DNA of 64,000 nucleotides from Methylobacterium sp. SyP6R (GTDB lineage Bacteria; Pseudomonadota; Alphaproteobacteria; Rhizobiales; Beijerinckiaceae): positions 5,397,501-5,461,500 of the forward strand of contig NZ_JAAQRC020000001.1 of the NCBI RefSeq assembly GCF_019216885.1, read 5' to 3'. A model generated the notes under the pieces. That model had not been told where the DNA came from. It searched no databases and saw only the letters and a program-made list of their open reading frames with translations. The number at the start of each line of letters is the position of its first letter. Positions within the stretch are counted from its first letter, which is position 1. Made by a program: the position numbers and the translations under genes. Shown here piece by piece: positions 1 through 9,146 of the stretch.

Positions 1-21
1 TTCGCGATGCGGAAAGCGGCT

Positions 22-912
22 TCACTCCGCCGCCATCCCGAGATTGTCCAGGCATTGCCGGATCTGACCGGCCAGGATGTCCGCCAGCGGATTGGGCTCC
101 TCCGCGCGGTGGCGCATCAGTCCGATACGGCAGGCCGGCAGGGCCGCGAAGCCGTCCTGCGGCCCGAGCACCCGCATGCCGGGGCGCAAGGCGCTTTCGG
201 GCAGCACTGAGACCGCGAGCCCCGCCAGCACCGCGGCCCCGACCGCGGTGGAGTTCCAGCTGACGAACAGGATCCGGCTCTGGCGCCCGCCGCGCTCCAG
301 CGCCTCGATGGCCGCCCGGCGCCAGTTGCAGGCCGGCCGCCCGAGGGCGAGGGGCACCGGCTGCGCGGTATGGACGGCGTGGCGGCTCGACGTGACCCAG
401 AGCAGGGCCTCGGTGCGGATCGTCTCGACGGTGCGTCGTCCCTTCTCCTTCGCAGACCCCTTGGCCTCCGTCACGATGGCGAGGTCGATGTCGCCGTCGG
501 CGATCCGCTCGGCCAGCATGTCGGTGGGTTCGCAGATCACCGTGACCTCGGCCCGGGGATGGGTCCGGGCGAAGCGCCCGAGGATCTCCGGCAGGTAGCG
601 GTCGACGTAATCGTCCGGCAGGCCGAGGCGCACCCGCCCGGCGAGGTCGCCCTCGTCGAAGGTCGCCAGGCACTCGGTCTGCAGCCGCACGATGCGCCGC
701 GCATAATCGAGCAAGCGCTCGCCGTCGTCGGTCAGCCGCACGCCGCGGCCGGCCTTGGCGAAGATCTCGCGCCCGATCCGCTCCTCCAGCCGCTTCATCT
801 GCATCGAGACGGCGGACTGGGTCTTGTGCACGAGGTCCGCCGCCCGGGTGAACGAGCCGCTCTCGGCGATCGCCACCAGGGTCCGGAGCTGGTCGATGTC
901 GAGGGGATGCAC
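22..912 (-). CDS. LysR-family transcriptional regulator
   Basis: A 296-residue protein of normal LysR length. The N-terminal winged helix-turn-helix covers about residues 5-65 (IDQLRTLVAIAESGSFTRAA, then KTQSAVSMQMKRLE), and the rest is a periplasmic-binding-like effector domain. The start is a GTG; no better ATG lies upstream. It is transcribed away from a DUF1127 gene and shares a 161-base gap with it. LysR proteins usually control the divergent neighbour, so that gene is the natural target candidate (inference). The effector is unknown. Confidence 0.93.
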   Translation of the reverse strand: MHPLDIDQLRTLVAIAESGSFTRAADLVHKTQSAVSMQMKRLEERIGREIFAKAGRGVRLTDDGERLLDYARRIVRLQTECLATFDEGDLAGRVRLGLPDDYVDRYLPEILGRFARTHPRAEVTVICEPTDMLAERIADGDIDLAIVTEAKGSAKEKGRRTVETIRTEALLWVTSSRHAVHTAQPVPLALGRPACNWRRAAIEALERGGRQSRILFVSWNSTAVGAAVLAGLAVSVLPESALRPGMRVLGPQDGFAALPACRIGLMRHRAEEPNPLADILAGQIRQCLDNLGMAAE

Positions 913-1073
913 CGGGCCGCTCCGTCGTCGATTCTCGCATCAATCCTTGTGATGTGACATATCTCAATCATTCGCTCAACGCATCGGCGAAGCGCGGCTA
1001 TGACGGGTGCAGCGGAAAGAGCGATGGCCGGCGCATGACGAGGTTCGCCGCATGCTCTTCGCGGGAGACCACG
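913..1073. promoter_or_regulatory. Divergent control region between lysR and the DUF1127 gene
   Basis: This gap holds both promoters. It contains a short perfect inverted repeat ATGTGACAT at 952-960 in an AT-richer patch (943-975), the kind of place where a LysR protein binds. The operator assignment is inference. Confidence 0.35.
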
Positions 1074-1406
1074 ATGACGATCAGCTACGCCCCCCTGTAC
1101 GGTGCCCTCACGATGGCTTTCGGCTTCGGCCGCAAGGCCGTGCAGATCGCGGCCCGGATCGTCACCCTGTGGATCAACCGCCGCGCCGCCTACCGCCTCG
1201 CCGAACTCGACGACCGGGCGCTGAAAGACATCGGCCTCACCCGCAGCGACGTGCTCGGCGCCCTCGACCTGCCCTTCGCGCAAGACCCGACCCTGCCCCT
1301 GGTGCATCGACGTCGCGCGCGGCGCCAGCCCCCGCCGCCGGCCATGACCGTGCGGCTGGCCGCCCGGGACGGGCGGGCGGTGGAGGGGAAGGCGCGGGAG
1401 GCCTGA
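1074..1406 (+). CDS. DUF1127 (YjiS-like) small protein
   Basis: A 110-residue protein. Its core, about residues 27-55 (NRRAAYRLAELDDRALKDIG), is the DUF1127 signature found in many short alphaproteobacterial proteins, some linked to stress or RNA metabolism; no firm function is known. The ATG at 1074 is chosen because GGGAGA lies just ahead and the homologous part begins shortly after it; a longer reading from 954 has no such site. The tail (residues 75-110) is rich in arginine and proline. It is divergent from lysR and ends before a strong terminator. Confidence 0.8.
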   Translation: MTISYAPLYGALTMAFGFGRKAVQIAARIVTLWINRRAAYRLAELDDRALKDIGLTRSDVLGALDLPFAQDPTLPLVHRRRARRQPPPPAMTVRLAARDGRAVEGKAREA

Positions 1407-1450
1407 CGGGCTCGCGCTGTCCCCGGTCGACCCGCTGAGCGGACGACGGA

Positions 1451-1482
1451 TCCTCTCTCCCGCCCGGGAGAGAGGATTTTTT
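1451..1482 (+). terminator. Intrinsic terminator after the DUF1127 gene
   Basis: An 11-base perfect stem (TCCTCTCTCCC with GGGAGAGAGGA), a four-base loop and six T residues at 1477-1482. It works in the plus direction; read the other way there is no T tract. It separates the DUF1127 gene from the convergent P450 gene. Confidence 0.9.
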
Positions 1483-1498
1483 ATGTTTTTCCAGGATC

Positions 1499-2743
1499 TT
1501 ACGTGTTCTGTGCCATGGACCACGACACCGGCAGCGCGTCCACCCGGCGGATCGCGGACGAACCGCGCACGGTCAGCGGTCGATCGAGGCGCAGGCCGGG
1601 CAGCCGGCGAGTGAGCGCCCGCAGGCCCTCCTCCAGCTCGATGCGGGCCAGCGCCTCGCCGAGGCAGCGATGCGCGCCGCCGCCGAAGACCGGGTGCCAG
1701 CGCGGGTGGTCGCTCCGGCGAATGTCGAAGACGTCCGGATCGGCGTAGAGGGCCGGATCGCGCATCGCCGACAGCGTCGAGACCGACAACAGCGCGCCCG
1801 CCGGCAGCACGGCGCCCTCCAGCGGGATGTCGGCCAGCGCGAAGCGCGGGAACGACCCGACCGCCGGCTCGAAGCGCAACGCCTCGGCCACGGCGCCCGG
1901 GATCAGCGCCTCGTCGCGGCAGACCGCCTCCCATTGGTCCCGGTGCGCGAGCAGCAGGCCGGTCTGGATCGCCAGCGCCGCCCGCGTGGTGTCGCTGCCG
2001 GCGAGGATCAGGGAGACGATCTGCATGCGCGTCTCCGCAGCCGATTCCGGATCGTCCTCGGCGATGGACGGCAGCAGGGCGGAGATCAGGTCGTCCCGCG
2101 GGCTGCTGCGGCGCTCCGCCACCAGGTCCTCGACGTAAGCGATGAGCCGGCGCGCCGCCTCGTCGCTCTCGGGGAAATCCTCAGGTCTCCAGACCGAGGT
2201 CAGGGCGCGGGACACCGCGTAGACCCAAGCGGTGAAGTCCGGCACGTCGCGCTCGGGGAGGCCCAGGATCAGCGCGATCGCCCGGGCGGGGAGGGGGGCG
2301 GCGTAGTCGTCGAGCAGGTCCATCCGGCCGCGGGCCGCATGCTCGGCCACTAGGCCTTCTGCGAGGGCCCGGATGCGCGGGCGCAGGGCCGCCACGACCT
2401 GAAACGCGAAGGTGCGGGCGATCGGCGCGCGGCGACGCTGGTGGACCTCGCCGTTGGAGAGGAGCACCGTCTGCCGGAAGAACTCGAACAGCGGCCCCGA
2501 TGTGATGCCGCGCAGCCGCGCGAATTCGGTCTCCACCTGCCGCGTGCGCGGATCGGTGACGAGGCCATGGACGTCACGGGCGCGCAGCACCATGACCGCG
2601 CCGTCGTCGGTGCGGATGCAGGGGACGGCGGCGCGGTATTGCGCGAGGACGGCGTGCGGATCGGCCTCCAGGACGGCACGGGGGACGAGGACGAGGTCCG
2701 TTGGCGAGCCGTCCGGGGCGGCCGCGTGCGTGTTTGTGGCCAT
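1499..2743 (-). CDS. Cytochrome P450
   Basis: A 414-residue soluble bacterial P450 that would use haem and an electron-transfer partner to mono-oxygenate an unknown substrate. All class marks are present: the I-helix AGSDTT oxygen-binding motif, the K-helix ExxR (EALR), and the haem loop FGGGAHRCLG with the ligand Cys360. The start is the ATG at 2743, preceded by AGGAAGG. The gene lies 140 bases downstream of a MATE exporter on the same strand and convergent with DUF1127. No ferredoxin or reductase gene is adjacent, so its redox partner must lie elsewhere. Confidence 0.95.
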   Translation of the reverse strand: MATNTHAAAPDGSPTDLVLVPRAVLEADPHAVLAQYRAAVPCIRTDDGAVMVLRARDVHGLVTDPRTRQVETEFARLRGITSGPLFEFFRQTVLLSNGEVHQRRRAPIARTFAFQVVAALRPRIRALAEGLVAEHAARGRMDLLDDYAAPLPARAIALILGLPERDVPDFTAWVYAVSRALTSVWRPEDFPESDEAARRLIAYVEDLVAERRSSPRDDLISALLPSIAEDDPESAAETRMQIVSLILAGSDTTRAALAIQTGLLLAHRDQWEAVCRDEALIPGAVAEALRFEPAVGSFPRFALADIPLEGAVLPAGALLSVSTLSAMRDPALYADPDVFDIRRSDHPRWHPVFGGGAHRCLGEALARIELEEGLRALTRRLPGLRLDRPLTVRGSSAIRRVDALPVSWSMAQNT

Positions 2744-2883
2744 CGTCGCCTTCCTGAAATTGCCCTGGCCGATACCATGAACCGGAACAAGCCGGATTTC
2801 AGCGGGGCACGGTGATGGGACGGCCCCTGCTTGGTGACATCGCGAGGGGTGGGACATCACGGGGGCAGCCGTTCCCCCATCGC

Positions 2884-4260
2884 CTAACGGCTCGCGACCT
2901 CCCGCCGCTCCAGCACCCCCACCGTCCGGAACGCCAGGGCCAGCCCCACCACACCGAACAGGGCCGACCCGATCCCCATCCCGGCCATCGCTCCCTCCGG
3001 CCCGGCGAGATGCGCGCCGAGCCAGGCGGTCGGCATCGTGCCCAAAGTCGCCCGGCCCCAGTTGAGGGCGCTCGCGGCGAGCGGGAAGCCGAGATTGTTG
3101 AACGAGGCGTTGCCGAGGAAGAGCAGTCCGTTGAAGAACCAGATCGCCCCGCCGGCGAGGCAGAAGAAGGCCAGCAGGTCGGCGCCCGCTCCGTCGAGCC
3201 CGAACAGGGCGGTGAGCGGCCCGCGGGCGAAGACGAGCGCGAGCCAGACCGCCGCGACGTAGAGGCCGGTGACCAGGGCGGCGTCGCGCAATGTCGCGCG
3301 CATCCGGTCGAAGCGGCCGGCGCCCCAGTTCTGGCCGAGGATCGGGCCGACGGCGCCCGAGAGCGCGAACAGGCCGCCGAAGGCCACCGGCACCACCCGG
3401 TCGACCACCGCGTTGCCGGCGACCGTCGCGGTGCCGAACCCCGCCATGACGTGGGCGAGGAAGGCGCTCGCCACCGGTGGCGCCAGGTTGGTGAGCACGG
3501 TGGGCAACGCGACGCGCAGGATCGGCCCGGCATCGGCCATCACTGCCGCGAGGGTCGGTTTCGCCACCATCCGGTGGACGCGCACCGCGCCCGCATAGCC
3601 CACCCAGGCAAAGGCGAGGCGGGCGATGACGATGGTGGTCGCCGCCCCCTCGATCCCGAGATGCAGGCCGAAGATCAGCAGCGGGTCGAGCATCACCGTG
3701 ACCGCGGCGCCGGCGAGCGTGACGTTCATGCCGCGCCTTGCGTCGCCGACCGCCCGCAGCACGCCGGAGAACCCCATGCCCACGGCCATCAGCAGGGTCG
3801 AGGGCAGGGCGATCCACAGGAAGGTCCGGGCCGCCGGCACGGTCTCGGGGCCAGCGCCGATCAGCGTCAGGAACGGCGTGAGCAGCGGCAGCATCAGCGC
3901 CGTGACGAGGCCCGAGGCGACGACCGCCAGCACCAGGGACGAGGCGGCGAGGCGGCGCGCCCGCGCGACGTCGCCGCTGCCGAGCGCCCGCGAGACCAGG
4001 GCGCCGACGGCGATCATCATCCCGATATTGATCGATACCGCGAAGATCTGGACGATGGTGGCAAAGCCCACCGCCGCCGTCAGGACCGGATCGCCGAGCC
4101 GCGCGATGTAGAGCAGCGACAACAGATCGACGACGAAGATCGCCATCAGGCCGACCGAGCCGGTCGCCCCCATCACCACGACGTGGCGGAAGGTCGAGCC
4201 GGTGACGAAGCGGGCGGGCGGGGGAGCGGGGCCGGTCTCCGGCGGGCGCACCTCACCCAT
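2884..4260 (-). CDS. MATE-family efflux transporter
   Basis: A 458-residue inner-membrane protein with about twelve hydrophobic segments in two homologous halves, the usual MATE/NorM size. Such proteins export drugs or metabolites with Na+ or H+ coupling. Its start overlaps the end of the upstream antiporter gene by 8 bases, so the two are almost certainly co-transcribed and translationally coupled. The P450 follows 140 bases downstream. The substrate cannot be read from sequence. Confidence 0.92.
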   Translation of the reverse strand: MGEVRPPETGPAPPPARFVTGSTFRHVVVMGATGSVGLMAIFVVDLLSLLYIARLGDPVLTAAVGFATIVQIFAVSINIGMMIAVGALVSRALGSGDVARARRLAASSLVLAVVASGLVTALMLPLLTPFLTLIGAGPETVPAARTFLWIALPSTLLMAVGMGFSGVLRAVGDARRGMNVTLAGAAVTVMLDPLLIFGLHLGIEGAATTIVIARLAFAWVGYAGAVRVHRMVAKPTLAAVMADAGPILRVALPTVLTNLAPPVASAFLAHVMAGFGTATVAGNAVVDRVVPVAFGGLFALSGAVGPILGQNWGAGRFDRMRATLRDAALVTGLYVAAVWLALVFARGPLTALFGLDGAGADLLAFFCLAGGAIWFFNGLLFLGNASFNNLGFPLAASALNWGRATLGTMPTAWLGAHLAGPEGAMAGMGIGSALFGVVGLALAFRTVGVLERREVASR

Positions 4261-6112
4261 CGGCGCCGGCCCGCTCGCGGGCGATGATGTCCTCGGTCTC
4301 GGGGTTGAGGCCGTGCGAGGCGTGGAGCGGCGCGGTCAGGGGCTCGGGCTTGATCCGCACCAGGCTGCGCAGGGGGTCGGTCCGGTCGAGGGGATCGCCG
4401 GCCTGCTGCAGCACCAGCCGGGCGAGGTCGCGCTTGCGCACGTCGTCGACCGTGCGGGCCGCCTCCTCGGGGGGGAGGCCCAGCGCCTCCAGGGTGGCCC
4501 GCCCGAAGGCGAGGGCCGATTCGAAGGTCTCGCGGATCTGGTAATCGACGTCGCGGCCCATCGCCTCGATCGCCTGCACCCGGTCGAACACCCGGACATA
4601 GGTGCGGGCGGCCGGGAACTCGGCATGGACGAGATCGACGATCTTGAGGGTCGCTTCCGGATCGTCGATGCAGATGCAGACCACCTCGGCCTTGCCGGCA
4701 CCCGAGGAGCGCAGCACGTCGAGGCGGGTGCCGTCGCCGTAATAGACCCGGAAGCCGAAGCGGGCGGCGCTGCGGATCTGCTCCACGTCCTTGTCGATCA
4801 CCGTGACACTGAGGCCTTGCGCCAGCAGCACCTGGTTGAGGATGTGGCCGAAGCGGCCGAAGCCGATCACCAGGACGCGGGCCTCCGCGCCCTCGATCGC
4901 CTCGGGCTCGGGTTCGAGCGGGGCGGTGGTGCGCCGCGCCAGCACCCCGTCGAGGACCTTGGCGCCGATCGGGCCGATCAGCATGGTGATGGCGGCGAGC
5001 GCGATGGCGAGGCGCCCGGACTGCCCGTCGACGAGGCCGAGTTCCTGGCCCACCGGCAGCAGCACGAAGGCGAACTCGCCCGCCGGCGCCAGCACGGCGG
5101 CGCCGCGCAGGCCGTCGAGCCAGGACGAGCCGAACAGCCGAAAGAGGCCTGCCACCAGCGCGACCTTGATGAGGATCGCCCCGACGGTGGCGACGGTGAG
5201 GCCGAGCCAGTTCTGGCCGACGAGGCCGAGGTCGATCGACATGCCGACGCTCATGAAGAACAGGCCGAGCAGCATGCCGCGGAACGGCTCGATATCGGCT
5301 TCCAGCTGGTGGCGGAAATTCGATTCGGCCAGCAGCAGCCCGGCGAGGAACGCCCCCATCGCCATCGACAGCCCGACCTCCTCCATGACGAGGGCGGTGC
5401 CGAGCACGACGAGGAGGGCGGCCGCCGTCATCACCTCGCGGGCGCCGCTGGCGGCGAGCAGCCGGAAGAACGGGTTGAGGCCGTAGCGCCCGACCAGCAC
5501 CACGCCGATCACCGCCGCGACCGCCGTGCCGGCCGATTGCAAAGCCGTGCCGAGCCAGGCCTCGCCGCCCTCGCCCGTCCCGGTCTGGGCGACGAGCGGC
5601 AGCAGCGCCAGGATGCCGACGATCGACAGGTCCTGGAACAGCAGCACCGCGAAGGCGCGCTGGCCGTAAGGGGCCGCGAGGTCGCGGCGCTCCTCCAGGA
5701 GCTGGAGCGCGACCGCGGTCGCCGAGAGGGCGAGCGCGATGCCGATCACCGTCGCGGCGCCGCCCGACAGGCCGGACAGGAAGCCGAGGCCGCCGAGCGC
5801 CAGGGCGCAGAGCCCGAGCTGGAGCGTGCCGAGGCCCAGGATGTCGCGTCGCAGCGAGATCAGGCGCGAGATCTCGAGCTCCAGCCCGACGATGAACAGG
5901 AGCAGCACCACCCCGAGTTCCGAGACGCTGCGGGCGGTCTCCGGCTCGGTGATGAGCGAGAGGCCCGACGGGCCGATGACGACGCCGGCCACGAGGTAGC
6001 CGAGCACCGCGCTCTGCCCGAGCAGGCGGAAGATCGGCACGCCGATCACCGCGGCGGACAGGAAGGTCAGGACCGGCGGCAGGAAGCTGGCGTGGTCGGC
6101 GGCGGTCGCCAT
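4253..6112 (-). CDS. CPA2 (KefB/KefC-type) cation:proton antiporter with TrkA-N domain
   Basis: A 619-residue protein. About twelve or thirteen membrane segments fill residues 1-385, followed by a cytosolic Rossmann (TrkA-N/RCK) domain starting near residue 410 with the nucleotide loop GFGRFG at about 416. This layout is that of glutathione-gated K+ efflux systems, although the ligand here is not established. It is the first gene of a minus-strand pair with the MATE exporter and is divergent from ispH across 230 bases. Confidence 0.93.
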   Translation of the reverse strand: MATAADHASFLPPVLTFLSAAVIGVPIFRLLGQSAVLGYLVAGVVIGPSGLSLITEPETARSVSELGVVLLLFIVGLELEISRLISLRRDILGLGTLQLGLCALALGGLGFLSGLSGGAATVIGIALALSATAVALQLLEERRDLAAPYGQRAFAVLLFQDLSIVGILALLPLVAQTGTGEGGEAWLGTALQSAGTAVAAVIGVVLVGRYGLNPFFRLLAASGAREVMTAAALLVVLGTALVMEEVGLSMAMGAFLAGLLLAESNFRHQLEADIEPFRGMLLGLFFMSVGMSIDLGLVGQNWLGLTVATVGAILIKVALVAGLFRLFGSSWLDGLRGAAVLAPAGEFAFVLLPVGQELGLVDGQSGRLAIALAAITMLIGPIGAKVLDGVLARRTTAPLEPEPEAIEGAEARVLVIGFGRFGHILNQVLLAQGLSVTVIDKDVEQIRSAARFGFRVYYGDGTRLDVLRSSGAGKAEVVCICIDDPEATLKIVDLVHAEFPAARTYVRVFDRVQAIEAMGRDVDYQIRETFESALAFGRATLEALGLPPEEAARTVDDVRKRDLARLVLQQAGDPLDRTDPLRSLVRIKPEPLTAPLHASHGLNPETEDIIARERAGADG

Positions 6113-6342
6113 CGCGCGGGATTCTCCCGGGTTCGAGGTCGGCTCAAGCCTCCCCTTACCCCGAACCGGGCCGCCGGGCTAACCCGGTCTTCACCCCGTT
6201 TCGCGTATCCCGTGTGCGTGTCCCGTGCCGACCGTCGCGCGCGTGCCGCAGGGGACCCGTCACGCGCGCGACCTATTGATCGCCACGATTGCGTGGCACA
6301 AGAGGTTGACAGGGACCGTCCCGCCTCGCCACATCCCGGATC

Positions 6343-7344
6343 ATGAGCGCCTCCGTGAACCAGACCGACGCCGGTGCCGCCGCGCCCGCGAAGCCGCCCC
6401 TCGAGATCCTCCTCTGCGCGCCGCGCGGGTTCTGCGCCGGCGTGGTGCGGGCCATCGACGTCGTCGAGCGCGCCCTGGCCCTCTACGGCCCGCCCGTCTA
6501 CGTGCGGCACGAGATCGTGCACAACAAGTACGTGGTCGAGAGCCTGAAGCGCAAAGGCGCGGTCTTCGTCGCCGAGCTCGACGAGGTGCCGGACGGCAAG
6601 GCCCCGGTGATCTTCTCCGCCCACGGCGTGGCCAAGACCGTGCCGCAGAACGCGAATTCCCGCGGGCTGACCACCATCGACGCGACCTGCCCGCTGGTGA
6701 CCAAGGTCCACCGCGAGGCCGAGATCCACCACAAGCGCGGCCGCCACGTGCTGCTGGTCGGCCATTCCGGCCACCCGGAGGTCGTCGGCACCATGGGCCA
6801 GCTGCCCAAGGGCTCGATCACCCTGGTGGAGGATATCGAGCAGATCGAGGCGCTGGAGCCCGAGAGCCGCGACAACCTCGCCTGGGTGACCCAGACGACG
6901 CTGTCCGTCGACGACACCCACCACATCGTCGAGGCGCTCAAGCAGAAGTTCCCCAAGATCGTCGGCCCGCACAAGGACGATATCTGCTACGCCACAACCA
7001 ACCGCCAGGAGGCGGTGAAGCAGGTCGCCCCCCTCGTCGACGCGCTGATCGTCGTCGGCTCCTCGAACTCCTCGAACTCGCAGCGCCTGCGCGAGGTCGC
7101 CGAGCGGGTCGGCTGCCCGATCACCCGGCTCGTCAACCGCGCCGAGGATCTGGACTGGGACGCCTTCTCCAACATCCGCCGGCTCGGCCTCACCGCCGGC
7201 GCCTCGGCCCCCGAGGTGCTGGTGGAAGAGATCATCGACGCTTTCGCGACCCGCTACGAGGTCACGGTCGACACCGTCTCGACCACGACCGAGGACATGG
7301 TCTTCCCGCTGCCGCGCGAGCTGCGCAGCGAGGCGGCTGAGTAA
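6343..7344 (+). CDS. ispH: 4-hydroxy-3-methylbut-2-enyl diphosphate reductase
   Basis: IspH/LytB, the last enzyme of the MEP isoprenoid route, reduces HMBPP to IPP and DMAPP with a [4Fe-4S] cluster. The 333-residue protein carries the three cluster cysteines: Cys31 (RGFCAGV), Cys116 ([11 protein letters not shown]) and Cys215 ([11 protein letters not shown]). The substrate-site HSGHPE and SSNSSNS motifs are also present. About 18 residues of Ala/Pro-rich extension precede the family core. thrB follows on the same strand after a long hairpin. Confidence 0.98.
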   Translation: MSASVNQTDAGAAAPAKPPLEILLCAPRGFCAGVVRAIDVVERALALYGPPVYVRHEIVHNKYVVESLKRKGAVFVAELDEVPDGKAPVIFSAHGVAKTVPQNANSRGLTTIDATCPLVTKVHREAEIHHKRGRHVLLVGHSGHPEVVGTMGQLPKGSITLVEDIEQIEALEPESRDNLAWVTQTTLSVDDTHHIVEALKQKFPKIVGPHKDDICYATTNRQEAVKQVAPLVDALIVVGSSNSSNSQRLREVAERVGCPITRLVNRAEDLDWDAFSNIRRLGLTAGASAPEVLVEEIIDAFATRYEVTVDTVSTTTEDMVFPLPRELRSEAAE

Positions 7345-7362
7345 CATCACACGACCGGTTAC

Positions 7363-7410
7363 AAGGTTCGCGCCTCCCCTCCCCACAAGGGGAAGGGAGG
7401 CGCGAACCTT
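7363..7410 (+). terminator. Long inverted repeat between ispH and thrB
   Basis: Arms AAGGTTCGCGCCTCCC and GGGAGGCGCGAACCTT are perfect 16-mers around a second small hairpin. A short TT follows, so it may act as a terminator or transcript stabiliser for ispH, but the T tract is weak. Confidence 0.6.
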
Positions 7411-7478
7411 TTGCGGTTCCGGCAGCGACGCGCGACGCTGCGTCTCCATCCCATCTCTTCGAGCAAAGCAGAACGGCC

Positions 7479-8453
7479 GTGGCGGTCTACACCGAGGTTC
7501 CGGACGAGGCGCTGGCCGCCTTTCTCGCCGCCTACGAGATCGGCGATCTCCTGTCCTACAAGGGCATCGCCGAGGGGGTGGAGAACACCAACTTCATCCT
7601 GCACACCACCACCGGCGCCTATATCCTGACGCTGTACGAGAAGCGGGTGAAGGAGGGCGACCTGCCGTTCTTCCTCGGGCTGATGCAGCACCTGGCGGCG
7701 AACGGCCTGGCCTGCCCACAGCCGATCCGCACCCGCGACGGTGCCACCCTGGGGCGGCTCTGCGGCCGGCCGGCCGTGATCGTGTCGTTCCTCGAGGGCG
7801 TCTCGGTACGCCGGCCGGGGGTCAAGCATTGCCGGGCGCTGGGCGCGGCGCTCGCCGGCCTGCACGCCGCCGGGGCCGATTTCCCGATGCAGCGGCCGAA
7901 CGCCCTCTCGGTCGCGGGCTGGCGCCCGCTCTTCGAGGCGGCCGAGCCGCAAGCCGACCGCGTCGCCCCGGGACTTGCCGCCCGCACCCGCGCGGACCTG
8001 GCGCTCCTCGAAGAATCCTGGCCGCAGGGTTTGCCCGGCGGCGTCATCCACGCCGATCTCTTCACCGACAACGTGTTCTTCCTCGGCGACGAGGTGTCGG
8101 GCCTGATCGACTTCTACTTCGCGTGCACCGATTCTTTCGCGTACGATCTGGCGATCTGCCTCAATGCCTGGTGCTTCGAGGCGGATTACGCGTTCAACCG
8201 CACCAAGGGCCAGGCGATGATCGCCGCCTACCAGGCCGTGCGCCCCCTCGACCCGCGCGAGGTCGCGGCGCTCCCGCTGCTCGCCCGCGGCGCGGCGCTC
8301 CGCTTCATGCTGACCCGCCTCGTCGACTGGCTCAACGTGCCCCCCGGCGCCCTGGTGAAGCCGAAGGACCCGCTCGAATACGACCGCAGGCTCGCCTTCC
8401 ACCGCAAGGTCGCGGCGGCGGAGGAGTATGGGTGGAGCGCGGTGGCCGGGTGA
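7479..8453 (+). CDS. thrB: Homoserine kinase (ThrB2, aminoglycoside-phosphotransferase fold)
   Basis: A 324-residue kinase of the APH fold, the form of homoserine kinase used by alphaproteobacteria; it phosphorylates homoserine for threonine synthesis. The catalytic loop HADLFTDN lies near residue 190 and the metal-binding GLIDFYFAC follows. Translation starts at a GTG whose downstream sequence begins MAVYTEV, a common ThrB N-terminus. It sits 134 bases after ispH. Fructosamine or choline kinases share the fold, but the loop sequence and neighbour favour ThrB. Confidence 0.93.
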   Translation: MAVYTEVPDEALAAFLAAYEIGDLLSYKGIAEGVENTNFILHTTTGAYILTLYEKRVKEGDLPFFLGLMQHLAANGLACPQPIRTRDGATLGRLCGRPAVIVSFLEGVSVRRPGVKHCRALGAALAGLHAAGADFPMQRPNALSVAGWRPLFEAAEPQADRVAPGLAARTRADLALLEESWPQGLPGGVIHADLFTDNVFFLGDEVSGLIDFYFACTDSFAYDLAICLNAWCFEADYAFNRTKGQAMIAAYQAVRPLDPREVAALPLLARGAALRFMLTRLVDWLNVPPGALVKPKDPLEYDRRLAFHRKVAAAEEYGWSAVAG

Positions 8454-8479
8454 CGAGCGGCCCTTCCCCGGTTGAGAAT

Positions 8480-8498
8480 GGTATGAAAGAATCATACC
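8480..8498. promoter_or_regulatory. Candidate ParD operator
   Basis: A 7+7 inverted repeat, GGTATGA-N5-TCATACC, lies 32 bases before parD; with one bulged base the symmetry extends to 8476-8502. ParD antitoxins repress their own promoter at such repeats (family knowledge). Confidence 0.6.
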
Positions 8499-8529
8499 CA
8501 TTCCGCCCACCGTCCGGGGAGCTGCGATC

Positions 8530-8880
8530 ATGTCTGCCACGACCAAGCGGACCTTCAGCCTGCCCGACGAGCAATCGCACTATATCGACAGCCTGGTCGC
8601 CTCCGGCACCTATGCGACCGGCAGCGAGGTGGTGCGAGCCGGTCTGAGGGCTCTGCAGGAGCGCGACGCGGCGGTCGAAACCTGGCTGCGCGACGAGGTC
8701 GTGAAGACCTACGACGAGATGGCGAGCGACCCGGGACGCGGACGATCCGTGGACGATGTGCGCGCCGGCCTCCGCGCCCGTCATGCTGCCCGGCTGCGGG
8801 CGCCAATCGGTGAGCCCGACGGTCGTCCTCTCACCGGAGGCCGAAACCGATCTGCAGGGCATCGACGACCATGTTGCTGA
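8530..8880 (+). CDS. parD: ParD-family antitoxin with a frame-extended C-terminus
   Basis: Residues 1-45 form a ribbon-helix-helix DNA-binding domain (TKRTFSLPDEQSHYIDSLV, then GSEVVRAGLRALQE), and residues 46-90 the toxin-binding helix, ending in RARHAARLRA. The protein reads on to 116 residues, beyond the usual 80-95, and overlaps parE by 71 bases. One extra base near 8800 would give ...RLRAxNR and a stop at 8811 overlapping the parE GTG as GTGA, the normal arrangement. A one-base deletion is therefore likely, either real or a sequencing error. Only the C-terminal tail is affected. Confidence 0.85.
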   Translation: MSATTKRTFSLPDEQSHYIDSLVASGTYATGSEVVRAGLRALQERDAAVETWLRDEVVKTYDEMASDPGRGRSVDDVRAGLRARHAARLRAPIGEPDGRPLTGGRNRSAGHRRPCC

Positions 8881-9067
8881 GAGGGCCGGGACGACGCGCG
8901 CCCTCGGCTATGTCGAGCGGATCCTGGCCCATTGCGAAGGGTTCGCGACCTTTCCGGAGCGCGGGCGAAGACGTGACGACCTTCGCCCGGGTTTACGGGT
9001 GACGGGATTCGAGCGCAGGGTCACGATCGCGTTTCATTGCACGGTCGACCAAGTGGTGATCGACTGA
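8810..9067 (+). CDS. parE: ParE-family toxin, truncated by an in-frame TGA
   Basis: RelE/ParE-fold toxin; family members poison gyrase or cut mRNA. The GTG start at 8810 gives VSPTVVLSPEAETDL, the usual N-terminus. The reading frame stops at TGA 9065-9067 after DQVVID, but the same frame continues as ILCAGRNVEAAFDADDAP to TAG at 9122-9124, which matches the expected last strand of ParE. CGA to TGA would explain it. The 85-residue product lacks the C-terminal strand and is probably weakened or dead. Confidence 0.82.
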   Translation: MSPTVVLSPEAETDLQGIDDHVAERAGTTRALGYVERILAHCEGFATFPERGRRRDDLRPGLRVTGFERRVTIAFHCTVDQVVID

Positions 9068-9146
9068 ATCCTCTGCGCGGGCCGGAACGTCGAGGCTGCT
9101 TTCGACGCGGACGATGCGCCGTAGGGCACGCCCGGCCCGACATTCC

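Noticed and set aside
1499..3817. A 772-codon minus-strand frame that contains the P450
   Set aside because: The first 358 codons lie antisense-like in another frame of the MATE gene and are rich in Arg and Gly; the P450 begins at 2743 with a good ribosome site.
4202..6346. A 714-codon plus-strand frame opposite the antiporter
   Set aside because: It is the complement-strand shadow of a well-supported gene, with the His/Gln/Asp/Arg-rich composition such shadows have in GC-rich DNA.
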